This document shows positions 1-6,541 of a stretch of 64,000 bases of DNA, piece after piece. The DNA is from Chryseobacterium aureum (GTDB lineage: Bacteria; Bacteroidota; Bacteroidia; Flavobacteriales; Weeksellaceae). How positions within the stretch are numbered: the first letter of the stretch is position 1; each line of letters starts with the position of its first letter. The position numbers and the translations under genes were made by a program. The stretch is from assembly GCF_003971235.1 (NCBI RefSeq), contig NZ_CP034661.1:806001-870000 (forward strand), written 5' to 3'. A model generated the notes under the pieces. It did not search any database. It had not been told where the DNA came from and saw only the letters and a list, made by a program, of their open reading frames with translations.

Positions 1-53
1 TTTTTAGCCATCTTTGCTGCAGGATTGATCTGTATTTCTTTTTGAAAATTCAT
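1..53 (-). CDS. unidentified protein, N-terminal fragment
   Basis: An ATG at the complement of 51-53 opens a frame that runs off the window start, encoding 17 visible residues (MNFQKEIQINPAAKMAK). It is divergent from the tetR gene at 202. Too little is present to name a family. A gene here is inferred only from the open frame and the head-to-head arrangement with a local regulator. Confidence 0.45.
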   Translation of the reverse strand, partial: MNFQKEIQINPAAKMAK

Positions 54-131
54 TGTTGTATTTTTGTTAAAATTGACAGGACAAATTTCCGACGAATTGT
101 TATATTATAAAAATTATTTAAATTGTACTAA

Positions 132-151
132 AGTATCAGAATACTAATAGT
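132..151. promoter_or_regulatory. TetR operator-like half-sites upstream of tetR
   Basis: AGTAT-CAGA-ATACT (132-145) overlaps ATACTAATAGT (141-151). The latter is nearly the core ATACTAATCAGT of the stronger palindrome at 806-825. It lies between the divergent gene at 53 and tetR at 202, so autoregulation is a reasonable inference. A weak -7-like TTCCTTTG follows at 174-181. Confidence 0.4.
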
Positions 152-201
152 TTTATTTTAAACTTAAATTGTGTTCCTTTGTAAAATAATCAGCTATTTT
201 A

Positions 202-792
202 ATGAAAAAATCAGAAGCTACCCGCCTTACTATTCTCCAGAAAGCGTTCGAATTGATCTATGTGAAAGGTTTTCAGACCACAAGTATAGATGAAATTATT
301 GCAACGACTCAGGTGACGAAAGGAGCCTTTTATTATCATTTTAAAACCAAAGATGAAATGGGATTGGCTATTATAACTGATCTGATGAAACCCAATTTCC
401 GGAAGACTTTTATCAATTCTCTGGCCAACAGCCGGAATCCCTTAGACAGTATTTATGATATAATGTACCACCTTCTGATGGAGAATGACTTTTTAAAAGT
501 TGAATATGGCTGTCCTACCTCTAATTTTGTACAGCAAATGGCACCATGGCATCAGGCTTTTACACAGGCATTGCATGAACTTTCCAAAGAATGGGAACAG
601 GCTCTTGCCGAAAGTATTGAAAAAGGGAAAGAAGCCGGATTAATCAGGAAAGAGGTCATGGCGAAAGAAGTAAGCGTTTTTGTCATTTCAGGCTATTGGG
701 GAGTAAGAAATCTTGGTAAATTAGAAAACTCAAAAGAAGTATATCTTACTTATTTAAAGGGACTTGCATCTTATTTTAAAACACTGCAATAA
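202..792 (+). CDS. TetR/AcrR family transcriptional regulator
   Basis: A 196-residue protein, normal length for TetR regulators. The N-terminal helix-turn-helix spans about residues 8-55 and ends in the typical YYHFKTKDEM segment of the recognition helix and following helix. The rest is a helical ligand-binding domain whose ligand cannot be read from sequence. The ATG at 202 is in a usual A-rich context. A perfect palindrome lies between this gene and the membrane/rhodanese operon starting at 861, and related half-sites lie upstream at 132-151. It therefore probably represses both itself and that operon. Family assignment is secure; the target is inferred. Confidence 0.93.
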   Translation: MKKSEATRLTILQKAFELIYVKGFQTTSIDEIIATTQVTKGAFYYHFKTKDEMGLAIITDLMKPNFRKTFINSLANSRNPLDSIYDIMYHLLMENDFLKVEYGCPTSNFVQQMAPWHQAFTQALHELSKEWEQALAESIEKGKEAGLIRKEVMAKEVSVFVISGYWGVRNLGKLENSKEVYLTYLKGLASYFKTLQ

Positions 793-802
793 TTTTTTCT
801 TC

Positions 803-840
803 AAAAACATACTAATCAGTATGTTTTTATTTTACCTTTG
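803..840 (+). promoter_or_regulatory. TetR-type palindromic operator with promoter (may double as terminator)
   Basis: AACATACT-AATC-AGTATGTT (806-825) is a perfect 8-bp-arm dyad; with flanking A and T runs the arms extend to 803-828. A Bacteroidota -7 element TACCTTTG sits at 833-840, 20 bases before the ATG at 861, so the dyad covers the -33 region. The same hairpin followed by TTTTTATTTT could also end the tetR transcript. Confidence 0.6.
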
Positions 841-860
841 CTGTATTAAAAAAATAAACA

Positions 861-1319
861 ATGTATCAAACCCTAACTTTTTTACATTCCCTCACCCGGT
901 GGCTGGTTTTAATAAGCTTGATGTACACGGTTTACCGTTCGTTCAAAGGCTATTTTTCAAATGGAAAATTTACAGGAACAGATAATGCGGCAAGACACTG
1001 GACTGCTACTATAGCACACCTCCAACTGGTCATAGGAATGATTTTTTATTTCAAAAGCCCGGTGATCCAGTATTTCTGGAAGCATTTTCACCAGGCGAAA
1101 GAATCTTCTGAACATCTGTTTTTCGGAATCATCCATATTTCAATGATGGTTACAGCAGTTATTATCATTACGGTCAGCTCTGCTTTAGCCAAAAGAAAGC
1201 TTTCAGATAAAGAAAAATTCAAGACAATGGGCATTGGATTTTCGATGGCCCTGATTATTATTTTTATCGCTATTCCGTGGCCTTTCTCCCCTTTTGCCAA
1301 CAGACCTTATTTCAGATAA
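861..1319 (+). CDS. four-helix integral membrane protein (cytochrome b-like small family)
   Basis: A 152-residue protein with four predicted membrane segments near residues 11-31, 45-66, 85-108 and 121-142, and little outside them. Histidines lie in or at the helices (H9 in HSLTRW, H46 and H53 in the second, H86/H92 in the third). This resembles small Bacteroidota proteins often labelled cytochrome b-like, but no defined heme motif can be shown. Its stop overlaps the next start by one base (TAATG). It is the first gene of a three-gene operon behind the TetR-type operator. The role may be redox or membrane stress, which is inference. Confidence 0.7.
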   Translation: MYQTLTFLHSLTRWLVLISLMYTVYRSFKGYFSNGKFTGTDNAARHWTATIAHLQLVIGMIFYFKSPVIQYFWKHFHQAKESSEHLFFGIIHISMMVTAVIIITVSSALAKRKLSDKEKFKTMGIGFSMALIIIFIAIPWPFSPFANRPYFR

Positions 1320-1624
1320 TGATGATCGATTTATTAAAAACAAAGATCGGCAGGCTGAGAATTCTGGCCATTTTAGAGGGAATTTCATTATTGACCCTTG
1401 TATGCGTCGCGGTACCGGTGAAATACTGGCTGGGCAATCCTTTACTGGTAAGACTGATTGGTCCCGTTCACGGAACATTATTCCTGCTTTTCCTGTTCAA
1501 TACATTGAGTGTTGGTGTAGAGCAGAGGTGGAAGTTTAAAGAAACCACATGGAAAGTGATTTTGGCCTGCTTTATTCCGTTCGGAACTTTTTATATTGAT
1601 AAAAAAATCCTGAGCAAATTATGA
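1319..1624 (+). CDS. DUF3817 family small membrane protein
   Basis: A 101-residue protein with three hydrophobic stretches (about 12-35, 38-60 and 75-92) and a GPVHG motif typical of DUF3817 membrane proteins. The ATG at 1319 overlaps the preceding stop (TAATG), and its own TGA overlaps the next ATG (ATGA at 1621-1624), so all three genes look translationally coupled. An in-frame upstream start at 1277 would lie inside the previous gene and is less likely. The molecular function of the family is unknown to me. Confidence 0.75.
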   Translation: MMIDLLKTKIGRLRILAILEGISLLTLVCVAVPVKYWLGNPLLVRLIGPVHGTLFLLFLFNTLSVGVEQRWKFKETTWKVILACFIPFGTFYIDKKILSKL

Positions 1625-1977
1625 AAAGTTTTCTCTTGTGCTGTGGAATAGCCCTCCTGGTATATGTGATCTATAGGGTGTACCGCTTTCAGACCCTGGA
1701 TCATGGTCTGCCGGAACTCCTTCAAAAAGGAGCTGTCATTCTGGATGTAAGAACGGAAAAAGAATATGAAACGGGACATATAGAAGGTTCTGTGAATATT
1801 TCATTAGGAACAATCAGAGAACGGTATATAGAATTGGATCCGGAGAAAACATATATCACCGTATGCTCCCACGGACTCCGAAGTGTAAAAGCCGAAAATA
1901 TCCTGAAAGAAAGAGGTTTCAGACATATCTACAACGGAGGTGCCTGGACGGATCTTCAGAAAACGATGACTCGATAA
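1621..1977 (+). CDS. membrane-anchored rhodanese-like protein
   Basis: A 118-residue protein. The N-terminal hydrophobic segment (about 3-18) should anchor it in the inner membrane or act as an uncleaved signal. A single rhodanese domain follows from about residue 25, with VILDVRTEKEY and GHIEGSVNI core motifs and the active-site loop CSHGLRS. The cysteine is present, so persulfide or sulfur-transfer chemistry is plausible. It is the last gene of the operon, starts within the stop of the DUF3817 gene, and is closed by a hairpin terminator. Pairing with small membrane proteins under a TetR repressor suggests sulfur or electrophile stress, which is inferred. Confidence 0.88.
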   Translation: MKSFLLCCGIALLVYVIYRVYRFQTLDHGLPELLQKGAVILDVRTEKEYETGHIEGSVNISLGTIRERYIELDPEKTYITVCSHGLRSVKAENILKERGFRHIYNGGAWTDLQKTMTR

Positions 1978-1985
1978 GAAATGAA

Positions 1986-2015
1986 TCTCTCCTGTCTGTT
2001 ACAGGAGAGATTTTT
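1986..2015 (+). terminator. rho-independent terminator
   Basis: TCTCTCCTGT (1986-1995) pairs perfectly with ACAGGAGAGA (2001-2010) around a five-base loop, followed by TTTTT. It ends the rhodanese operon and lies just before the convergent nitrilase gene. Confidence 0.85.
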
Positions 2016-2019
2016 CACT

Positions 2020-2973
2020 TTAAAACGTTTTATCGTGGAGCCAAACTACTTTTTGTTCTGATACATGCTCCTTTCCAATGATTTCCCTGTACAATTCCGG
2101 TCTACGGGCCTTTATATAACGGTATCCTCCGGCTTGGGTAAGTTTTTCGGAGGTAATAACACCAGTTTCAAAACTGTCTTCCCATGAACGGCATTCTGCA
2201 ATCACATCTCCGAAAGTATCGATAATCATGGAACAACCGTTTTTCAACTGATCATCATCCATACCCACAGGGTTTGAAAAAACAATATAAGCTCCGTTAT
2301 CATAAGCTCTGGCCGGAAGCCATTTCATCAGCCAGTCCCTGCCTTTCATTCCTTCAAATTCCAGGCGTAAAGATGTAGGATCCTCTACCCTGTTTTCCCA
2401 AAGCTTTGGATCCACAAAACCTGCTCCAGGCCTTGTGGAAGGCGTACACATGGTAACATGAGGCATAAAAATAATATCGGCGCCCAGAAGCTTTGTAGCT
2501 CTGACATTTTCAATGATATTGTTATCATAACAAATAAGAATTCCGCATTTCCAGCCCATAATATCAAATACACAGTAGTCATTGCCTGGTCTAAGATTCG
2601 GATTAATAAAAGGATGCAGTTTTCTGTATTTCGCCTTGAGTCCGGTTTTATCAACACATACATAAGCTTTGAAGAGGTTATCTTGTTCATCTTTTTCAAA
2701 CAAACCAGCTAAGATGGTGATATTATGTTTCGTGGCAATCTCCTGTAATTTTTGAATGCTATCCCCTTCCGGAATACGCTCAGCAATATCAATAAGCTGC
2801 TCTCTGGAAAGTTTTCGGGCAAAAGTGTACCCTGTAATGGAACATTCATGAAAAGCAATCACATGGGATCCTTTAGATGCGGCCTCACCGGCTAACTTTT
2901 CTATAACGGACAGGTTGTAAGCTTTATCTCCGCTTCTATTTTCAAATTGTGCGGTTGAAATTTTAAGATTCAT
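2020..2973 (-). CDS. carbon-nitrogen hydrolase (nitrilase superfamily)
   Basis: A 317-residue cytoplasmic hydrolase with the Glu-Lys-Cys triad of the nitrilase fold: E43 in AFHECS, K118 in KYRKLHP, and C148 in ICYDNN. Substrates of the family are nitriles, amides or N-carbamoyl compounds; this one is not assignable. The ATG at 2973 is chosen over an upstream in-frame TTG at 2988, because a -7-like TAATTTTG overlaps that TTG and would place the transcription start after it. Monocistronic, convergent with the rhodanese operon and followed by the AraC gene on the same strand. Confidence 0.88.
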   Translation of the reverse strand: MNLKISTAQFENRSGDKAYNLSVIEKLAGEAASKGSHVIAFHECSITGYTFARKLSREQLIDIAERIPEGDSIQKLQEIATKHNITILAGLFEKDEQDNLFKAYVCVDKTGLKAKYRKLHPFINPNLRPGNDYCVFDIMGWKCGILICYDNNIIENVRATKLLGADIIFMPHVTMCTPSTRPGAGFVDPKLWENRVEDPTSLRLEFEGMKGRDWLMKWLPARAYDNGAYIVFSNPVGMDDDQLKNGCSMIIDTFGDVIAECRSWEDSFETGVITSEKLTQAGGYRYIKARRPELYREIIGKEHVSEQKVVWLHDKTF

Positions 2974-3038
2974 TGTTTTTTTAAGCAAAATTAGCCGGTA
3001 TTTTTGCCGGAAAATTGTACAAAACCGCCATCTCTGCT

Positions 3039-3836
3039 TTACAGCTCAATGAAGTTGACCGCCATCTTATTTTCTGTATTTAAATATTGGCCGGGAGTAA
3101 GCCCTATATTGCTTTTAAATTCCCTGATAAGATGTGACTGGTCAGAATATCCGGCTTCATAAGAAAGCGAGGTCATGCTTTTAAGATCTCCCCCTTTATT
3201 CATAAGACTCAAGAAGTAATGAAGACGGATGATATTCCCATATTTTTTGGGAGATATTCCTATGTGGTGTTCAAATATCCGTTCTAAATGGCGTTCAGAA
3301 TAGCCGGTAAAATGCTGCAAATCTTTGGAGGAAACAGGACCTTTATTTTGAAGAAGGTATTGCTGTGTGGCGGCTGTAATATGATGATCTGTATTCTTAT
3401 TTCCCGATAAAGAATAGGTAAAAAATGCATTCAGATCATTAATGACCGTTAGAGGATCTGCTTTATTAAAAAGCTTTTCCTGGAATACTTCCATTTTATT
3501 CTTCCATACATCTTCTACGGAAACAATCTGATTACGAAGGTCTTTGGCGGAAGTTTTTAAAAGAATATTGATGAAATAAGGCTGAAATACCACTGCAATA
3601 AGAGAAAATATGCCTTTTGAAGAGAAATCTCTGTAACTATTCAGCGTGCCGTAGAAAAATGAAAGCGGCATCCTGTTCTGAGAAATACCGGAATACAGAT
3701 TCATATCTCCCGATAAGATAAGCCCCGCACTTCCATCTGTAAAGAGCCTTAAATTTCTCACATCCTTTTCAGAATTTTCCAAAAAGATATAATGCCTGAT
3801 ATAAGGAGCTAAATGTTCAGGAGGCGAAATCTGCAT
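3039..3836 (-). CDS. AraC family transcriptional regulator (DUF6597-type N-terminus)
   Basis: A 265-residue protein. Residues about 1-110 resemble the small beta-rich DUF6597 sensor domain (start PPEHLAPYIRHYIFLE). The C-terminal AraC domain, about 165-255, has two helix-turn-helix units, with GYSERHLERIFEHHIGISPKKY and the second-unit signature AGYSDQSHLIREFKSNIGLTPGQY. Normal length for this type. A -7 element lies only five bases ahead of the ATG (complement of 3841-3848), so the message may be nearly leaderless. Targets are unknown; the nitrilase and the divergent PNPOx gene are neighbours. Confidence 0.9.
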   Translation of the reverse strand: MQISPPEHLAPYIRHYIFLENSEKDVRNLRLFTDGSAGLILSGDMNLYSGISQNRMPLSFFYGTLNSYRDFSSKGIFSLIAVVFQPYFINILLKTSAKDLRNQIVSVEDVWKNKMEVFQEKLFNKADPLTVINDLNAFFTYSLSGNKNTDHHITAATQQYLLQNKGPVSSKDLQHFTGYSERHLERIFEHHIGISPKKYGNIIRLHYFLSLMNKGGDLKSMTSLSYEAGYSDQSHLIREFKSNIGLTPGQYLNTENKMAVNFIEL

Positions 3837-3840
3837 ATCT

Positions 3841-3848
3841 CAAATGTA
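3841..3848 (-). promoter_or_regulatory. -7 element TACATTTG of the AraC gene
   Basis: On the minus strand TACATTTG matches TAnnTTTG and ends five bases before the ATG at 3836, with a T-rich -33 region 19 bases upstream. Transcription would start within a few bases of the start codon. Confidence 0.5.
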
Positions 3849-4064
3849 CATAAAACTTATTGACAGAAAAAATAAGACGTACGGTTATGAGTTTTGCGGC
3901 TTTGCATTTTCCAGCGCTTGTTCTTTAATTTTTTAAAAGAAATCAAGCCAGGTACCACATTTCGCTTCATTTTGGTCAGGTATTTGAATGAATGAGACCA
4001 TATTGTTCATCATAAAAAGCTGAAAATAGATTCTAATCAATACCAATCACTAAAATAGTATATT

Positions 4065-4571
4065 ATGTCAACACAAAACCTTACCCATCTGGAAGCGATC
4101 AAAAAAATCAAAGAACTGTCAGAAAAAGCACGCATCTGTATGTTTTGTACGGAATTGGAAACCACGCCCATCAATTCCAGACCTATGACATTGCAGGAAA
4201 CGGACGACAGCGGAAATCTATGGTTTATCAGCAGCGGTACCAGCAACAAGAATTTTGAAATAAAAGATGACCGCAGAGTACAGCTCTTTTTCATGAATAA
4301 CAGCGATTCTCAATATCTTTCTGTATATGGGGAAGCTTCTGTTTATAAGGATAAAGCTACAATAGAAGAAAAATGGTCTCCCCTTGCCAATGCCTGGTTT
4401 GACGGAAAAGATGATCCTAATGTTACCATCATCCGTGTAGAACCTAAAGAAACCTATTATTGGGATACCAAAGCAGGAAAACTGGTCAGTCTGTTCAGCT
4501 TTGTTGCAGCTGCCATAACAGGAAATAAAACCAATAATTCTGATGGTGTAGAAGGAAATGCAACCATTTAG
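4065..4571 (+). CDS. pyridoxamine 5'-phosphate oxidase-related (general stress protein 26-like) FMN-binding protein
   Basis: A 168-residue split-barrel protein. It begins with a helix (HLEAIKKIKELSEKARICMFCTEL) and continues with PMTLQETDDSGNLWFISS, the order seen in general-stress-26 / PNPOx-like proteins. FMN- or F420-type flavin reduction or binding is known for the family, but a true PdxH role is unlikely because the protein is short. Two C-terminal small-residue stretches follow the WDTKAGKLVSLFS motif. It is a single gene ending before a long bidirectional hairpin. The specific reaction is not assignable. Confidence 0.85.
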   Translation: MSTQNLTHLEAIKKIKELSEKARICMFCTELETTPINSRPMTLQETDDSGNLWFISSGTSNKNFEIKDDRRVQLFFMNNSDSQYLSVYGEASVYKDKATIEEKWSPLANAWFDGKDDPNVTIIRVEPKETYYWDTKAGKLVSLFSFVAAAITGNKTNNSDGVEGNATI

Positions 4572-4637
4572 AAAGCTCTGAAAAGCATTCAATTCTCTCA
4601 CAGATCGTACAGATAACTGCAGTCCGTGAAAAAACAA

Positions 4638-4693
4638 AAACGAGGCTACCTTAAAAAGCCAGACAATTGGCTTTTTTTGAGGTAGCCTCGTTT
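4638..4693. terminator. long bidirectional hairpin terminator
   Basis: AAACGAGGCTACC (4638-4650) pairs with GGTAGCCTCGTTT (4681-4693), and inside it AAAAAGCC pairs with GGCTTTTT. T runs occur on both strands. It separates the PNPOx gene from the convergent thioredoxin-like gene. Confidence 0.85.
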
Positions 4694-4713
4694 ATACAAC
4701 AAGATTAATAATG

Positions 4714-4947
4714 CTAGTTTTTCACATCTTCCATGGAGGCTCCAAAATTGATATGAAGTACATTTCCGTTAGGCGTTACTAATGCAGGCACAGATTTTAC
4801 CCCTGCCTTCTCAGCCTCTTCAATTCTGTTTTTGTCATTACCCAGATGGATAATTTCAACGTTGTCCGGACCAATAAGGTTAACGATATCCTGTTCTGCG
4901 CTGATACATACAGGACACCCTGCATGATAAAAAATGGATTTTTTCAT
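4714..4947 (-). CDS. small thioredoxin/glutaredoxin-fold protein with CPVC motif
   Basis: A 77-residue cytoplasmic protein with a thioredoxin-like fold: CPVC redox motif at residues 11-14 after the first beta strand (KKSIFYHAG), and a cis-proline segment SVPAL around 53-57. That is about glutaredoxin length, shorter than thioredoxin. It lies nine bases after the DHDPS-like gene on the same strand and is probably cotranscribed with it. Association with the upstream aldolase and cupin suggests a common small-molecule pathway controlled by the MocR regulator at 6542, which is an inference. Confidence 0.82.
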   Translation of the reverse strand: MKKSIFYHAGCPVCISAEQDIVNLIGPDNVEIIHLGNDKNRIEEAEKAGVKSVPALVTPNGNVLHINFGASMEDVKN

Positions 4948-4956
4948 AGGATTGTA

Positions 4957-5841
4957 TTAATTAATAAGGTTTTTAATAATATTTTTTAATTCTTCGGTTT
5001 CCTTTTCCTGTAAAGGTTTCAAAGGGCTTCTCAGATTCCCGCCATCTTCACCCAAAATATGGAGACCAGATTTTACCGCTCGTGGTAATCCTTTGTTCAC
5101 AATAAACTTTAAAAGGTCAAACTGCTGATAGAAAACCGTTTTTGCCTTTTCAAGATCACCTTCTTTCACTGCATTATAAAGGCTGATGTTCAATTCAGGA
5201 ATAAGGTTAGGTGCTGCTGTACACCATCCTCTTGCTCCTGCGGAAAATGCAGCCAGCGCCAAAGGGTTTGACCCATTATAGAAGGCTACTTCTTCCCCCA
5301 GTTCTCTTCTCAGATAATGCATTCTCTGAATATCTCCCGTACTTTCTTTGATCATCGTTACATTGGGAATTTCAAGCAGCCTTTTCAAAAGAGCGGGTGA
5401 CATGTCTACCCCACTTGTTGCCGGATTATTGTATGCCATAATCGGGATGGAAATCTTACCTGCTACAGCGTCGTAATGTGCTGCAATTTCGTCATCGGTA
5501 AGCTTCCAGTAGCTCATGGGAATAATCATGACGGCATCAGCGCCTGCTTTTTCCGCAAACCGGGCATGGTGAATGGTTTTCTCTGTTGTGAGATTGGAGA
5601 CTCCTACAAGTGTGGGAATTCTTCCTTCTACCTGCTGCAAAGTAGCTTCTGTAAGTTCTTCTTTTTCTTCATCAGACAGATAAGGCATTACACCTGTACT
5701 TCCCAATGGCGCAATACCATGGCTTCCGGAAGTAATCAGCCTTTCTACCAAATGCTTAAAGAGAGGAATATCTACTTTTTCATGGGCATCAAAAGGGGTA
5801 ATGGGATAGGCTATAATCCCTTTAAAGGGTACATTTTTCAT
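4957..5841 (-). CDS. dihydrodipicolinate synthase family aldolase
   Basis: A 294-residue TIM-barrel class I aldolase. Schiff-base lysine K165 is in TMIKESTGD, the catalytic tyrosine Y137 in PIMAYNNPATSG, and the GSTG loop at 48-51 follows strand two. The lineage is DHDPS/N-acetylneuraminate lyase/4-hydroxy-2-oxo acid aldolase. The loop lacks the GTTGE form of true DapA, and the setting with a cupin, a small thioredoxin and a MocR regulator argues for a catabolic aldolase or dehydratase rather than lysine biosynthesis. It is separated from the upstream cupin gene by 142 bases containing an inverted repeat. Confidence 0.85.
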   Translation of the reverse strand: MKNVPFKGIIAYPITPFDAHEKVDIPLFKHLVERLITSGSHGIAPLGSTGVMPYLSDEEKEELTEATLQQVEGRIPTLVGVSNLTTEKTIHHARFAEKAGADAVMIIPMSYWKLTDDEIAAHYDAVAGKISIPIMAYNNPATSGVDMSPALLKRLLEIPNVTMIKESTGDIQRMHYLRRELGEEVAFYNGSNPLALAAFSAGARGWCTAAPNLIPELNISLYNAVKEGDLEKAKTVFYQQFDLLKFIVNKGLPRAVKSGLHILGEDGGNLRSPLKPLQEKETEELKNIIKNLIN

Positions 5842-5878
5842 GTGTTGCTGGTTTAAAGTTTAAGATTATTTTTTAAAA

Positions 5879-5968
5879 CCATTAAGGAAGAATACATTCT
5901 TGAGAATATTACTGCTTAAAAAAAATCATATCCGGTATCAATATAATGAGAACAATTCTCCTTAATGG
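5879..5968. repeat. inverted repeat between cupin and aldolase genes
   Basis: CCATTAAGGAaGAAT (5879-5893) is complementary to ATTCtCCTTAATGG (5955-5968), with about 60 bases between. A second small dyad, ATTCT-TG-AGAAT, lies inside. Neither is followed by a T run, so an RNA-processing stem or regulator site is more likely than a terminator. Confidence 0.55.
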
Positions 5969-5983
5969 CTTAAACTCCTGATA

Positions 5984-6439
5984 CTAAAGGTCTCTTCCTT
6001 CTTCCTCTCTCAAGGCAACCCCTAAGTTCTGCAGCTGAGGCGCATTTTCGCAGGCAATATATTTGGCAGGTTCCCTATCGCTCAGATTCTGATGTTTATG
6101 CCATGCCCATGAAGGAATGTATACTGCATCTCCGGCTTCCCAGTATACTTTTTCATCCTCCACTTCTGTCCAGCCTTTTCCTTCAATGACAAATAATACG
6201 GTTTCATACGTATGACGGTGTCTGTTGGTTTGCTGCCCGGGAGTAAGCCCTCCAATCGTCATGCTGACATTTTTACTTGGAAGATCTACAAAGAAAACCG
6301 GATGTTTTCTTTCTGTGGAAAACTGATTGTGCTCACCTGCATTTTCCACATTTTTATGAATCAGATGACTTGGCTTTACGTACTTTGGTCTTGCAAAAGT
6401 TTCGTGAAAATCTTTAGAACTGAATTGTTTCTTGTCCAT
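5984..6439 (-). CDS. single-domain cupin protein
   Basis: A 151-residue cupin with the two conserved motifs. The first is GQQTNRHRHTYETVLFVIEG, with histidines and glutamate as likely metal ligands; the second is GDAVYIPSWAWHKHQNL. Family members are dioxygenases, isomerases or small-molecule binders; the substrate is not readable. It starts at the ATG opposite 6437-6439 with a -7 element TAATTTTG about 40 bases upstream, and is divergent from the MocR gene. Same strand as the DHDPS-like aldolase and thioredoxin-like genes. Confidence 0.85.
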   Translation of the reverse strand: MDKKQFSSKDFHETFARPKYVKPSHLIHKNVENAGEHNQFSTERKHPVFFVDLPSKNVSMTIGGLTPGQQTNRHRHTYETVLFVIEGKGWTEVEDEKVYWEAGDAVYIPSWAWHKHQNLSDREPAKYIACENAPQLQNLGVALREEEGRDL

Positions 6440-6472
6440 GATTTTTAAAATTATAATAGTTTTGTGCTTTAT

Positions 6473-6541
6473 TGCATGACAAAATTATCTTATATTTGGA
6501 CTGTTCAAATGATTCAGTTTTTACATAAATAGATAGTCCAG
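6473..6541. promoter_or_regulatory. divergent promoter region of cupin and MocR genes
   Basis: The plus strand has TATATTTG at 6491-6498, and the minus strand has TAATTTTG overlapping about 6481-6488, so the two promoters face away from each other almost back to back. GGACT (6498-6502) and AGTCC (6535-6539) form an inverted pair across the MocR leader, a possible binding site of the regulator. Confidence 0.5.

Noticed and set aside
2974..2988. TTG at 2988 as start of the nitrilase
   Set aside because: A -7 element covers this codon; the ATG at 2973 is five codons later and begins the normal family N-terminus.
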